Source of the DNA: Bacillota bacterium
Lineage (GTDB): Bacteria > Bacillota > Clostridia > Oscillospirales > Acutalibacteraceae
Direction: 5' to 3'
NCBI GenBank assembly: GCA_023390175.1
Contig: JAEWDK010000002.1
Location: 1-7,431, forward strand
Length of the DNA: 7,431 bases
In this document: one piece after another, positions 1 through 6,676 of the stretch
How the letters are laid out: each line of letters opens with the position of its first letter
Position numbering within the stretch: the stretch's first letter is position 1
Notes under the pieces: model-generated
Database searches by the model: none
Told to the model about the DNA's origin: nothing
Seen by the model: only the letters and a program-made list of their open reading frames with translations
Translations under genes and position numbers: made by a program

Positions 1-862
1 TTCTCCGGCTTTCCAGTACATCATAAATAATCATTGGCTCCCTGGAGTAATCCTTTCCTGAATTCGCATGGTTCACATCACAGATGATAAAGGGATTTTT
101 AAGCTTTTGTTTCCTATATCTCTCTCCGATTTTCAACAGCTGGTCATATTGGTAGTTGGGTACATATTCTCCCATAAAATTTTCGTACCCTCTGATAATG
201 GCATGGGCCAGAGGATTTCCAGAGCTCTTTACCTCTCTGTCTCTGTATATGAATTTATGTCCTTGCTGAGCCGCAAAAATAGAATAGAATAAAGTATCCG
301 GATTCCCGTTTGTGGGATTTTTCATACCAACAGGGCAATCCACTCCGCTGGATACAAAGCGGTGCTGCTGATCTTCCACGGACCGGGCTCCTATGGCCAG
401 ATAGCTGACGATATCCTGAAAATAAGCAAAAGCTTCCGGATATAGAAGTTCATCCGCCGTTGTCAGACCAGATTCCCCGGCAACCCTTAAATGAAGGTTT
501 CTTGCCGCTCTTATACCTTTAACAAGATCGGAATGGGTACTGCCCTCCGGATAATGAAGAATTCCTTTATAACCGTATCCATTGGTTCTTGGTTTGGCTG
601 TATAGATCCGCGGAATAATAAATAGCTTATGATTTAATTTCTGATTGACTTTTGACAGGCGGCTTGCATAATCACAGACGGCATCCTCGTTACTTGCAGA
701 ACATGGGCCAACAATAACCAGGAATTTATTGGTCTGATTCTGGATCACTGCAGCCAGTTCCCTGTCTCTTTCCAGCTTCCTGGCAGCAAGCTTACAAGAA
801 ACCGGACATTCCTCTCTTAACTGTTCTGGAGACGGTATATCCTGTAGGGGCTTAAAGCTCAT
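1..862 (-). CDS. 3-deoxy-7-phosphoheptulonate (DAHP) synthase, class I AroF/G/H type, 3' end cut by window edge
   Basis: Condenses phosphoenolpyruvate with erythrose 4-phosphate, the first step of the shikimate pathway, in the cytoplasm. My reverse-strand translation from the ATG at 862 gives 287 uninterrupted residues with no stop before the edge. Family motifs seen in order: GPCSA at 52-56 (Cys54 matches the metal-ligand Cys61 of E. coli AroG), KPR at 90-92, GARSVEDQQHR at 158-168, PVGMKN at 177-182 and DVNHANSGK at 262-270 (His265 matches metal ligand His268). The other two metal ligands would lie beyond the edge. The family is about 340-360 aa, so roughly 55-70 residues are missing. Several motif positions look changed from what I recall of clostridial housekeeping copies (KPRTN rather than KPRTT, DVNHANSG rather than DTNHSNSN), which suggests a paralogue. 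The AAAGGAG site at 870-876 lies inside the upstream gene and the start is one base past its stop, so the two are translationally coupled. Confidence 0.93.
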   Translation of the reverse strand, partial: MSFKPLQDIPSPEQLREECPVSCKLAARKLERDRELAAVIQNQTNKFLVIVGPCSASNEDAVCDYASRLSKVNQKLNHKLFIIPRIYTAKPRTNGYGYKGILHYPEGSTHSDLVKGIRAARNLHLRVAGESGLTTADELLYPEAFAYFQDIVSYLAIGARSVEDQQHRFVSSGVDCPVGMKNPTNGNPDTLFYSIFAAQQGHKFIYRDREVKSSGNPLAHAIIRGYENFMGEYVPNYQYDQLLKIGERYRKQKLKNPFIICDVNHANSGKDYSREPMIIYDVLESRR

Positions 863-863
863 A

Positions 864-1853
864 TTATTTCTCCTTTGGCTGCTCACTCTCAGCTTCATTC
901 TTGTAACCGCACTCCATGGAGTGCAGAAATAACTGGCTCTTGTTTAAATGAAAGCAGGATTCTATTTTCCCATATAACATATCTCCAATGGAGCAGGTCC
1001 CAATTCCCTCCTCTTCGCTGATCCGGGTAATAAGACCTGTCATAATACCACAATCCAAAATCCCGTAATAGTATCCCATTCCGCTGTATTTTGGCATACT
1101 GCATCTGGCGTTGTACAGAAAATATATGGTAAATGCTGAGCCGTCAAAAATCTCCTGATTGGTGATAAACTGAGACTTATCCGTGATGATTTCTCCTTTA
1201 TCAACAAAAGTAATTCCATTTATTACAGGGTTATAATAATATAATCCCTGTTCCACGCCTTCCACTCTGCCTGGTTTTACAAACACATAGACATCAACCG
1301 GGTATAATCCGCCTGCACTGGGATAATATCTGGTTCCTTTTCTGTCCTCCCTGTTTTGCAAAGCCCCCAATATCCTTGAAAAAGAATGAAATGATATGGT
1401 TCTTTTTGAAAATTTCCGAACTGTTTCACGGTAAATTATGTCATTGCAATAATTAGAATCCTTTAAAATATAGGTCAGCCCTTCTTTTACAAGCTCCCGT
1501 CCGGACTGCTCCTTTTTAAACTCTTCCAACTCCTCCTTTACAAATCGAATTGTTTCGGGATAATCATTCTCAAACAGCTTTGTCTGACTATGAAACAGTT
1601 CCTTTGGTGTGATTACAGAACACACCAGAATTTTCTTTTTAATAAAATCCAGTATTAAATTTTTAAGCAGACTCTTGTTTTCTGTCTTAAACCGCTTTTC
1701 CAGATCATCGGTTCCGGCTCCATTCTGAGTCATATAATAAAATTCCGGAAAAAACTGAGCCGCCTGCCTGCCGTATCGAAACCGTTCTACATAAAGTTCT
1801 TCTTCCCTTACATAAAACTGTACTCCAGGAGACCAATAGTAAATTTCATTCAT
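864..1853 (-). CDS. SagB/McbC-type FMN-dependent dehydrogenase (nitroreductase fold)
   Basis: Predicted FMN-dependent oxidase of the SagB/ThcOx group, whose known members oxidise thiazoline/oxazoline rings in peptides to thiazole/oxazole. The start is taken as the ATG at 1853 because AAAGGGG at 1861-1867 sits 7 nt upstream; the in-frame ATG at 1877 has no such site. Length is 329 aa. Residues 1-~80 look like a small winged-helix or PqqD-like domain preceding the catalytic part. From about 140 the nitroreductase fold shows an Arg/Ser-rich flavin-binding segment (RETVRKFSKR), YPSAGGLYPVDVYVF around 177-191, GLYYYNP around 203-209, PKYSGMGYYYGILDCG around 254-269 and GTCSIGDM around 285-292. The Lys-Tyr pair in PKYSG aligns with the KY that is catalytically important in McbC-type oxidases. 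No cyclodehydratase, YcaO or precursor peptide is in the window, so the substrate is unknown; an NRPS or small-molecule substrate is equally possible. Confidence 0.85.
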   Translation of the reverse strand: MNEIYYWSPGVQFYVREEELYVERFRYGRQAAQFFPEFYYMTQNGAGTDDLEKRFKTENKSLLKNLILDFIKKKILVCSVITPKELFHSQTKLFENDYPETIRFVKEELEEFKKEQSGRELVKEGLTYILKDSNYCNDIIYRETVRKFSKRTISFHSFSRILGALQNREDRKGTRYYPSAGGLYPVDVYVFVKPGRVEGVEQGLYYYNPVINGITFVDKGEIITDKSQFITNQEIFDGSAFTIYFLYNARCSMPKYSGMGYYYGILDCGIMTGLITRISEEEGIGTCSIGDMLYGKIESCFHLNKSQLFLHSMECGYKNEAESEQPKEK

Positions 1854-1894
1854 ATTTCCGCCCCTTTCTCTATCCATTTTTTAGTTAGTCGAAG

Positions 1895-1916
1895 CAAACT
1901 ACTGTACAGTATTTTG
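1895..1916. promoter_or_regulatory. 22-bp palindrome, probable repressor operator
   Basis: Positions 1900-1911 (TACTGTACAGTA) are a perfect 12-bp palindrome. The symmetry extends outwards to 22 bp (CAAA...TTTG) with one mismatched pair (1899/1912), so 10 of 11 half-site positions match. It overlaps the predicted -10 box of the minus-strand SagB/DAHP operon. Size and symmetry suit a TetR dimer, and the TetR gene is divergent from this operon, so local repression is the simplest reading. Which protein binds is inference. Confidence 0.6.
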
Positions 1917-1936
1917 AGTGAATATCGACAATACAA
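1908..1936 (-). promoter_or_regulatory. Predicted promoter of the SagB-DAHP synthase operon
   Basis: On the minus strand, TTGTAT (1931-1936) as -35 and AATACT (1908-1913) as -10 are separated by 17 bp. The -10 matches TATAAT at four of six positions, so this is a weak-to-moderate sigma-A-like promoter. It would give a leader of about 50 nt before the ATG at 1853. The -10 lies inside the 1895-1916 palindrome. Confidence 0.4.
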
Positions 1937-2227
1937 CAGGTTTTAACTGACTAAATATTGGATTTATCTAAGAATTTTCATAAATTTACAGATCTGAGAA
2001 TATTTATACTACATGTATTAACCTATAGTTTTTAATTTGTCAATCTACTTTTCCTGATTATTTGGTCTTTTAAGCGCAAAACCCATACATTGTTCGACCT
2101 GTTTATTTTTATTTCGACTTACTTTTTCTTTTTTCCCTTTTTTTCTTGGTTTATCTCCTTCATTCCATTCGACAAACTAATAAATTGTATTCGATTAATT
2201 GGATAAATAATCAGAGTAAATCTGATA

Positions 2228-2256
2228 TTGACGAATTTAAGACAGCAAGTTAATAT
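2228..2256 (+). promoter_or_regulatory. Promoter of the TetR-family regulator
   Basis: TTGACG (2228-2233) and TAATAT (2251-2256) are spaced 17 bp apart, a good sigma-A-type arrangement. Transcription would start near 2263, leaving a leader of about 26 nt that contains the AAGGAGGT ribosome binding site (2274-2281). A TGACGAA motif (2229-2235), which fits the Spo0A-box pattern TGNCGAA, overlaps the -35. Confidence 0.65.
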
Positions 2257-2288
2257 AGAATTACATGCTGGAAAAGGAGGTAATCATC

Positions 2289-2864
2289 ATGGGAAGACCT
2301 TACACAGAGGAAGAACGGGAAGAATTAAAGAGAAAAATAAAGAACATCGCTTCTCTCATGTTTATGGAGGAAGGGTTTAAAAATTGCAAAATACAGGAGA
2401 TTACCAAAAAGGCCGGGATTTCCATGGGAGGATTTTACACCTTCTACAAAGACAAAGAGGCACTTTATGAAGAAATCCTGCGGGATGAGACCAACAGAAT
2501 ACGGCAGAAAATTCTGACAATCATTGACGAGGAAAATCAGACACCTCAGGGGTTCTTCTCGGATCTGGCAAATGTATTTCTGGAAAAAACCTCAACAAAC
2601 AAATTTTACACCAGTGAATACAGCGGTCTTTTAGAATCGATGGTCTGGAACAATGACACATCTGGATCCCAGGATACTCTGGACTTTATCAAAAAACTGA
2701 AACATATCTGGGCTGGCAAAGGGTATTTCCTGAAAGCTTCCGAGGAAGAAATTGCTTCCGCAGTTGCCGCACTGGCTGTATTATGCATGCAGAAAGAAAT
2801 GATTGGCAACGGTTTTTCATTCTGGTACGAAAAAATACAAAAATTAATTCTTGAGCTTATTTGA
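2289..2864 (+). CDS. TetR/AcrR-family transcriptional regulator
   Basis: A 191-aa protein, the usual size for a one-component TetR repressor acting as a cytoplasmic dimer. The start is set at the ATG at 2289 because a perfect AAGGAGGT site (2274-2281) lies 7 nt upstream; the in-frame ATG at 2265 lies before that site and almost at the predicted transcription start. The N-terminal helix-turn-helix is clear: IKNIASLMFMEEGF around 17-30, then IQEITKKAGISMGGFYTFYKDKEALY around 35-60, the classical TetR DNA-binding signature. Residues from about 65 on form a divergent, mostly helical ligand domain that I cannot match to a named subfamily. The gene lies between the minus-strand SagB/DAHP operon and the exporter-phosphotransferase gene on its own strand. 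The palindromes at 1895-1916 and 2880-2907 flank it and are candidate operators. A role in sensing the product of the locus or an imported toxin is inference. Confidence 0.93.
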   Translation: MGRPYTEEEREELKRKIKNIASLMFMEEGFKNCKIQEITKKAGISMGGFYTFYKDKEALYEEILRDETNRIRQKILTIIDEENQTPQGFFSDLANVFLEKTSTNKFYTSEYSGLLESMVWNNDTSGSQDTLDFIKKLKHIWAGKGYFLKASEEEIASAVAALAVLCMQKEMIGNGFSFWYEKIQKLILELI

Positions 2865-2902
2865 TATTTTTTATTAAAGCTATGAATATTATTTGATATT
2901 TT
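2857..2902 (+). repeat. Direct repeat of TTATTTGATATTTT, 32 bp apart
   Basis: A 14-bp exact direct repeat occurs at 2857-2870 and 2889-2902. The period is 32 bp, about three helical turns. The first copy contains the TetR stop codon and the second contains the -35 box of the next promoter. The spacing would place two bound proteins on the same DNA face. The sequence is AT-rich, so a chance or duplication origin is possible. Confidence 0.5.
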
Positions 2903-2907
2903 CATAG
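2880..2907. promoter_or_regulatory. 28-bp inverted repeat over the -35 region, operator candidate
   Basis: CTATGAA at 2880-2886 is inverted as TTCATAG at 2901-2907. The arms extend to 10 bp with one mismatch around an 8-bp centre. The element overlaps the -35 box and spacer of the promoter at 2893-2921, where a bound repressor would block RNA polymerase. The neighbouring TetR protein is the likely binder, but its half-site differs from that of the 1895-1916 palindrome, so at most one of the two may be its true site. Confidence 0.5.
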
Positions 2908-2921
2908 AACAGTGCTATAAT
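2893..2921 (+). promoter_or_regulatory. Strong promoter of the exporter-phosphotransferase gene
   Basis: TTGATA (2893-2898), a 17-bp spacer and a perfect TATAAT (2916-2921) with an extended -10 TGC (2913-2915) give a near-consensus sigma-A promoter. It begins only 29 bp after the TetR stop codon, so the downstream gene can be expressed independently of the regulator. The predicted start near 2928 gives a very short leader, about 20 nt, that begins at the edge of the G8 tract. Confidence 0.8.
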
Positions 2922-2930
2922 CCAGAAAAA

Positions 2931-2938
2931 GGGGGGGG
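2931..2938 (+). repeat. G8 homopolymer at the ribosome binding site
   Basis: Eight consecutive G residues follow five A residues and are the only candidate ribosome binding site for the gene below. The spacing to the ATG at 2948 is 9 nt. Such tracts are prone to slipped-strand changes, which here would alter the strength or spacing of the site. Confidence 0.75.
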
Positions 2939-2947
2939 CATGTGATT

Positions 2948-5900
2948 ATGAAGCAATCAAAAAAGATTACCATACTTACGGGGTTACTTCTCTGTATGGG
3001 TGCGTCAACTGTCATGCAGACATACTTCAGCAGTGCACTGCCTGCAATCAGCAGACAATTTCAATCCACTGCCTTTTATTCATGGGTGCATGTCAGCTAT
3101 ATTCTGGCATCTTCCGCAGTAATCCTGTTATCCAGCAGTCTATGTGAACGATTTGGTAATAAGAATAATTTCATTGCCGGATCCCTGCTTTTCGGAATTG
3201 GCACTCTCACCGCCCCCTTCAGCAGTTCCATGCTGCAGCTCATCGCTGCAAGAATCATTATGGGAATCGGTGCGGGAATTGTGGTGCCGGCTACTTATGG
3301 CATAATCGGAGACCAATTTGAAAAAAGCAGCTATGCTTCCGTATTTGCTGCGTTTGCAGTTGTGCAGATTATCACCAATGGTCTTGGCAGTCTTGCAGGC
3401 GGATATCTTCCGGAACTGGCATCCTGGCAGACTATTTTTGTTATTTTGCTTCCCATTGAAATTATAAGTTTTTTACTTGTATTTCGAAACATTTCTGCCA
3501 AAGCAGATTCGCTTACTAAATCCCCCTTAAAGCTGCAGCGACACATTTTGATGATTGCAGCAATTCTGCTTCTGACCTTAGGTATTGAGTTTGCTTACCG
3601 CAGCCAGTATTTTCTGCTTCTTGCAGGCATGGCGCTGTTATTTCTTGTAGTAATAAAAGACACACAAAAGGATAACGCCATACTTCCAAAGGAATTTTTA
3701 AGTGATTCCCTGCTCCGAAATCTCTGCCTGCAGATATTTCTTCTGGGAGCATTCTATAATATCTGTCTGGCTTATCTCCCTGGCATTATGCAGTTTACCC
3801 TTCATATGAATCCTGACCGGTCCGGTACTCTTTTAACTGTATTCGTTTTGGCCATGGGAATTGGCAGCGTTGCTGGCGGAGCTACAAAGCATAAAGAGCG
3901 GGAAATGATTGCTGCTGGCTGGATCACCTGCCTTACAGGAAGTCTTTTAATGAAATCATTTATTGTTATCGCCCTTACAGCACTTGGACTTGGTTCCGGT
4001 ATTCTGATGTCTGCACTTTTAGGATATGCCGCAACCAGAACGGTTCACCATGCTGCAGGGGTTAACAGTATGGCTCATCTCATACGCAATTTAGGCGGCA
4101 GCCTGGGAGCCATATTATTTCAATTTACACTTCATTTTCCTGAAAATTATTTTATCACAGGAATCACCATAATTGCCCTGTCAGGTACTGCAGCCATTCT
4201 TCTGGCATTTAAATATACCCCCGGCAAGACGTTAAAAAAAGAGGAGGCCTTATCTATGAAATATGTTATGAAATTCAGTGAAATAAGAAAGGAAGACATC
4301 TTGGCTGCTGGCGGTAAAGGTGCGAATCTGGGTGAGCTGTTTAACGCCGGTTTTCCAGTTCCCGAGGGGTTCAGCATTACCAGCCATGCTTTTGATGAGT
4401 ATATGAAACGCAATGGATTTGATTCTCCCCCATCAGGTAACACATTTACCAGTGAGGAAGTTGCAAAAGGTCAGCTTTGGAAGGAACTGGAGGATGAAAT
4501 TGCAGACTACTATCATGCTTTGGGAGCCAATTCAAAAGTTGCCGTACGTTCCTCTGCAACAGCAGAGGACCTGCCGGAAGCAAGCTTTGCCGGACAGCAG
4601 GAAACTTATCTTAACATAGAGGGACTGGATCAGCTTTATCTTTCCGTCAGAAAATGTTTCGCATCACTCTTCTCATCACGGGCAACAGCCTACCGGAAGC
4701 AGACGAACTTCGATACAGGAAAGATTTCGTTATCGGTAGTGGTTCAGCGTATGGTAAACAGTGAGATATCGGGCGTACTTTTTACAATTGACCCTGTTAG
4801 TAAAAATAAAAGCAGGATGATGCTCAATGCCTCATGGGGACTGGGCGAATCCATTGTATCCGGGAAAGTGACTCCTGACATCTATGTGTACGACAGAAAT
4901 CACAGGCAGATCGTTGAGAAACGATTAGGTGATAAAAAGATTATGGTCTGCTACAGTGCAGAAGGAACCGAAGAAAGAGAAACATCCTCACAGCAGCGGA
5001 GGGAATTTAGTTTAACGGATAAGCAGGCAATTGAAATATTTGAACTGGGAAGAAAAACAGAGCAGCACTTTCAGTGCCCACAGGATATGGAATGGGCCAT
5101 TTCCCAGAACAGGTTATATTTGCTGCAGGCACGGCCAATCACCACGTTAAACGTAAAAAACAGCACAGATATCCAGCTTACAAAATCTCAGCGAGCCGTA
5201 TTAAACAACTGGATCGAACACTGCCCCACCCCACTCTATCCCCTTGATGTGAAACCATGCCTGATCGTGGACGAAGCCAAAAATGAAGTATTTCATGAGC
5301 TGGGGATTTCCGTGGAAAGTGAGCTGACCATGGCTGATAATGGATTGCTTTCCCTGTCCGCCGGAAAAATACATATCTCACCTAAGGTGTTAAAAATACC
5401 GTTCCTCCTGAGCAGTTTTACCGACTATTCCATTAACTCAGCCAGGACAAACGAATCTTTCCATAATATAAGGAAGGAATTGTTCTTGAAAGATAGAACG
5501 GATCTTTCTGCATTACCAGCCAAAGAATTGATCCGTCAGATCATGGAACTGATGGAAATGTCCGAGGAGCTTGCTTACACCCGTTTCCGTTACAACATCT
5601 TTCCGTCTGTGGCAGTATCAAAATTAATTCATCATGACCTGAAAAAAATAGACAAAAATATGAGCGAATATGATTTGCTGAGTAATCTTTCTTATAAAAC
5701 GTGGGATCTAAACCTGAAACTAAAAAAATTATCCACTTACATTCAAAGCACCCCCGAGCTGGAACAGTTATTTATGGAACTGGACAGAACCAATCCCCAG
5801 GCAATTCAGGATTTTCTGGAGAATCAGCCTGATTTTAAAGCAAAGCTGCAAGGTTTCTTAAATGAATTCGGCTGGAAATCAAGCAGCAGCTACTGCGCCT

Positions 5901-6676
5901 TTGGCTCCGTATCCTGGTTTGAAAATTTGGATTCCTTGTTTTCCATGCTGAAGGTTCTGCAAAGCTCCGGCAGAAACGATGACTCACCTATCAAATTTCA
6001 AAACATAATGACAAAAATCACAACCACGTTTGGTAAAAAGAAATCAGACCGGTTAAAAACCAAAATTGAAGAAATAAGAGCCTATCACGTAAATCGGGAA
6101 GAAAGCCTTTATTTTATAGAGATGTGCTACGGTCTTGCCCGCAGGGCTGCATTTGAACTGGCGAAGCGTTTCCCCCAGTTGTTTGAACAGGCGGAAGATA
6201 TCCGATATCTCACCTTAGATGAAGTTTATGAGTTACCGGGTAACATAGCAGATCTTAAAGAATTGATTTCTGTGAGAAAAAACAACCGTCAGAAAAACGA
6301 AGTACTTTGGTCTGGTGTTTCAATTGGCGCAACAGCAAGTCACCAGAATACTCTGTCTGGTGTTTCCGGGAATGGCGGACGATGCCGGGGCCATGTACGA
6401 AAAATACTGACTCAGCAAGAGTTTGATAAAATGCAGTCCGGTGACATACTGCTCTGCCGCTATACAGATCCCTCCTGGACTCCCCTGTTTGTTCTTGCTT
6501 CGGCGATTATCTCGGATACAGGCGGTCCTCTGTCCCATAGCGCAATTGTTGCCAGAGAATATAACATTCCCGCAGTGCTTGGAATTGGGAATGCCACAGA
6601 TCTACTGGAGGATGGTGATGAGGTTTTCGTTTACGGCGACACTGGCAAGGTAATTCTATTAACAAAAAAGATGTAA
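2948..6676 (+). CDS. MFS drug exporter fused to a rifampin-phosphotransferase-like ATP-grasp/phosphohistidine enzyme
   Basis: One continuous frame of 1242 aa. The ATG at 2948 is preferred over the GTG at 2942, which is only 3 nt from the G8 ribosome binding site. Residues 1-~425 are a DHA2-type MFS permease with about 14 membrane segments, including ERFGNK after TM2 (motif A region) and NGLGSLAGG in TM5 (motif C region). From Met437 comes an 806-residue unit with the domain order of rifampin phosphotransferases. ATP-grasp: GGKGANLGEL at 455, VRSSATAEDLPEASFAGQQ at 533, Asp615, Glu715, Gln727, Arg729. A helical substrate domain spans about 735-1115. The C-terminal swivelling His domain has TDPSWTPLF at 1173 and TGGPLSHSAIVAREY at 1191, with catalytic His1197. 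No PEP-binding TIM barrel follows, so it is not PEP synthase. Known relatives transfer the beta-phosphate of ATP to a small molecule. The substrate here is unknown; inactivation plus export is a plausible combined role. The junction may separate two genes (see 4234-4259). Confidence 0.88.
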   Translation: MKQSKKITILTGLLLCMGASTVMQTYFSSALPAISRQFQSTAFYSWVHVSYILASSAVILLSSSLCERFGNKNNFIAGSLLFGIGTLTAPFSSSMLQLIAARIIMGIGAGIVVPATYGIIGDQFEKSSYASVFAAFAVVQIITNGLGSLAGGYLPELASWQTIFVILLPIEIISFLLVFRNISAKADSLTKSPLKLQRHILMIAAILLLTLGIEFAYRSQYFLLLAGMALLFLVVIKDTQKDNAILPKEFLSDSLLRNLCLQIFLLGAFYNICLAYLPGIMQFTLHMNPDRSGTLLTVFVLAMGIGSVAGGATKHKEREMIAAGWITCLTGSLLMKSFIVIALTALGLGSGILMSALLGYAATRTVHHAAGVNSMAHLIRNLGGSLGAILFQFTLHFPENYFITGITIIALSGTAAILLAFKYTPGKTLKKEEALSMKYVMKFSEIRKEDILAAGGKGANLGELFNAGFPVPEGFSITSHAFDEYMKRNGFDSPPSGNTFTSEEVAKGQLWKELEDEIADYYHALGANSKVAVRSSATAEDLPEASFAGQQETYLNIEGLDQLYLSVRKCFASLFSSRATAYRKQTNFDTGKISLSVVVQRMVNSEISGVLFTIDPVSKNKSRMMLNASWGLGESIVSGKVTPDIYVYDRNHRQIVEKRLGDKKIMVCYSAEGTEERETSSQQRREFSLTDKQAIEIFELGRKTEQHFQCPQDMEWAISQNRLYLLQARPITTLNVKNSTDIQLTKSQRAVLNNWIEHCPTPLYPLDVKPCLIVDEAKNEVFHELGISVESELTMADNGLLSLSAGKIHISPKVLKIPFLLSSFTDYSINSARTNESFHNIRKELFLKDRTDLSALPAKELIRQIMELMEMSEELAYTRFRYNIFPSVAVSKLIHHDLKKIDKNMSEYDLLSNLSYKTWDLNLKLKKLSTYIQSTPELEQLFMELDRTNPQAIQDFLENQPDFKAKLQGFLNEFGWKSSSSYCAFGSVSWFENLDSLFSMLKVLQSSGRNDDSPIKFQNIMTKITTTFGKKKSDRLKTKIEEIRAYHVNREESLYFIEMCYGLARRAAFELAKRFPQLFEQAEDIRYLTLDEVYELPGNIADLKELISVRKNNRQKNEVLWSGVSIGATASHQNTLSGVSGNGGRCRGHVRKILTQQEFDKMQSGDILLCRYTDPSWTPLFVLASAIISDTGGPLSHSAIVAREYNIPAVLGIGNATDLLEDGDEVFVYGDTGKVILLTKKM
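4234..4259 (+). promoter_or_regulatory. Fusion junction: A7 run, internal ribosome binding site and ATG with hidden ATGA overlap
   Basis: An A7 run (4234-4240) is followed directly by GAGGAGG (4241-4247), then 8 nt, then the in-frame ATG at 4256 (Met437 of the fusion). This is as good a translation start as any in the window and would yield a free 806-aa phosphotransferase. In the +1 frame a TGA occupies 4257-4259, so with one A fewer the MFS part would end at an ATGA stop/start overlap, typical of coupled operon genes. The linker residues KEEALS are simply the translated ribosome binding site. Confidence 0.75.

Larger units (their letters stand above)
1854..2288. promoter_or_regulatory. 435-bp AT-rich divergent control region
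   Basis: No gene is supported here: every ATG on either strand that I followed runs into a stop within about 15 codons. The stretch holds a palindrome at 1895-1916, a predicted minus-strand promoter (1908-1936), several TTCGAC-type motifs, a polypyrimidine tract on the plus strand at about 2099-2170, and the promoter and ribosome binding site of the TetR gene at the right end. Its length is unusual for a simple divergent pair and leaves room for more than one regulator. Confidence 0.75.

Noticed and set aside
68..292. 74-residue plus-strand reading frame at the left edge
   Set aside because: It is antisense to the DAHP synthase frame, which shows several family motifs, and no ribosome binding site supports it.
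2099..2170. Small peptide gene in the pyrimidine-rich stretch (minus-strand MKEINQEKKGKKKK)
   Set aside because: Only 14 codons, no ribosome binding site, and the Lys content follows from the polypurine composition.
2265..2288. Upstream ATG as start of the TetR gene
   Set aside because: It lies ahead of the AAGGAGGT site and about 2 nt from the predicted transcription start; the ATG at 2289 is correctly spaced and begins the typical TetR N-terminus.
2942..2947. GTG as start of the exporter gene
   Set aside because: Only 3 nt separate it from the G8 tract, while the ATG at 2948 has a 9-nt spacing.
4256..6676. Phosphoenolpyruvate synthase or pyruvate phosphate dikinase supplying PEP to the DAHP synthase
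   Set aside because: The phosphohistidine domain is at the extreme C-terminus and no PEP/pyruvate-binding barrel follows; the domain order is that of rifampin phosphotransferase.
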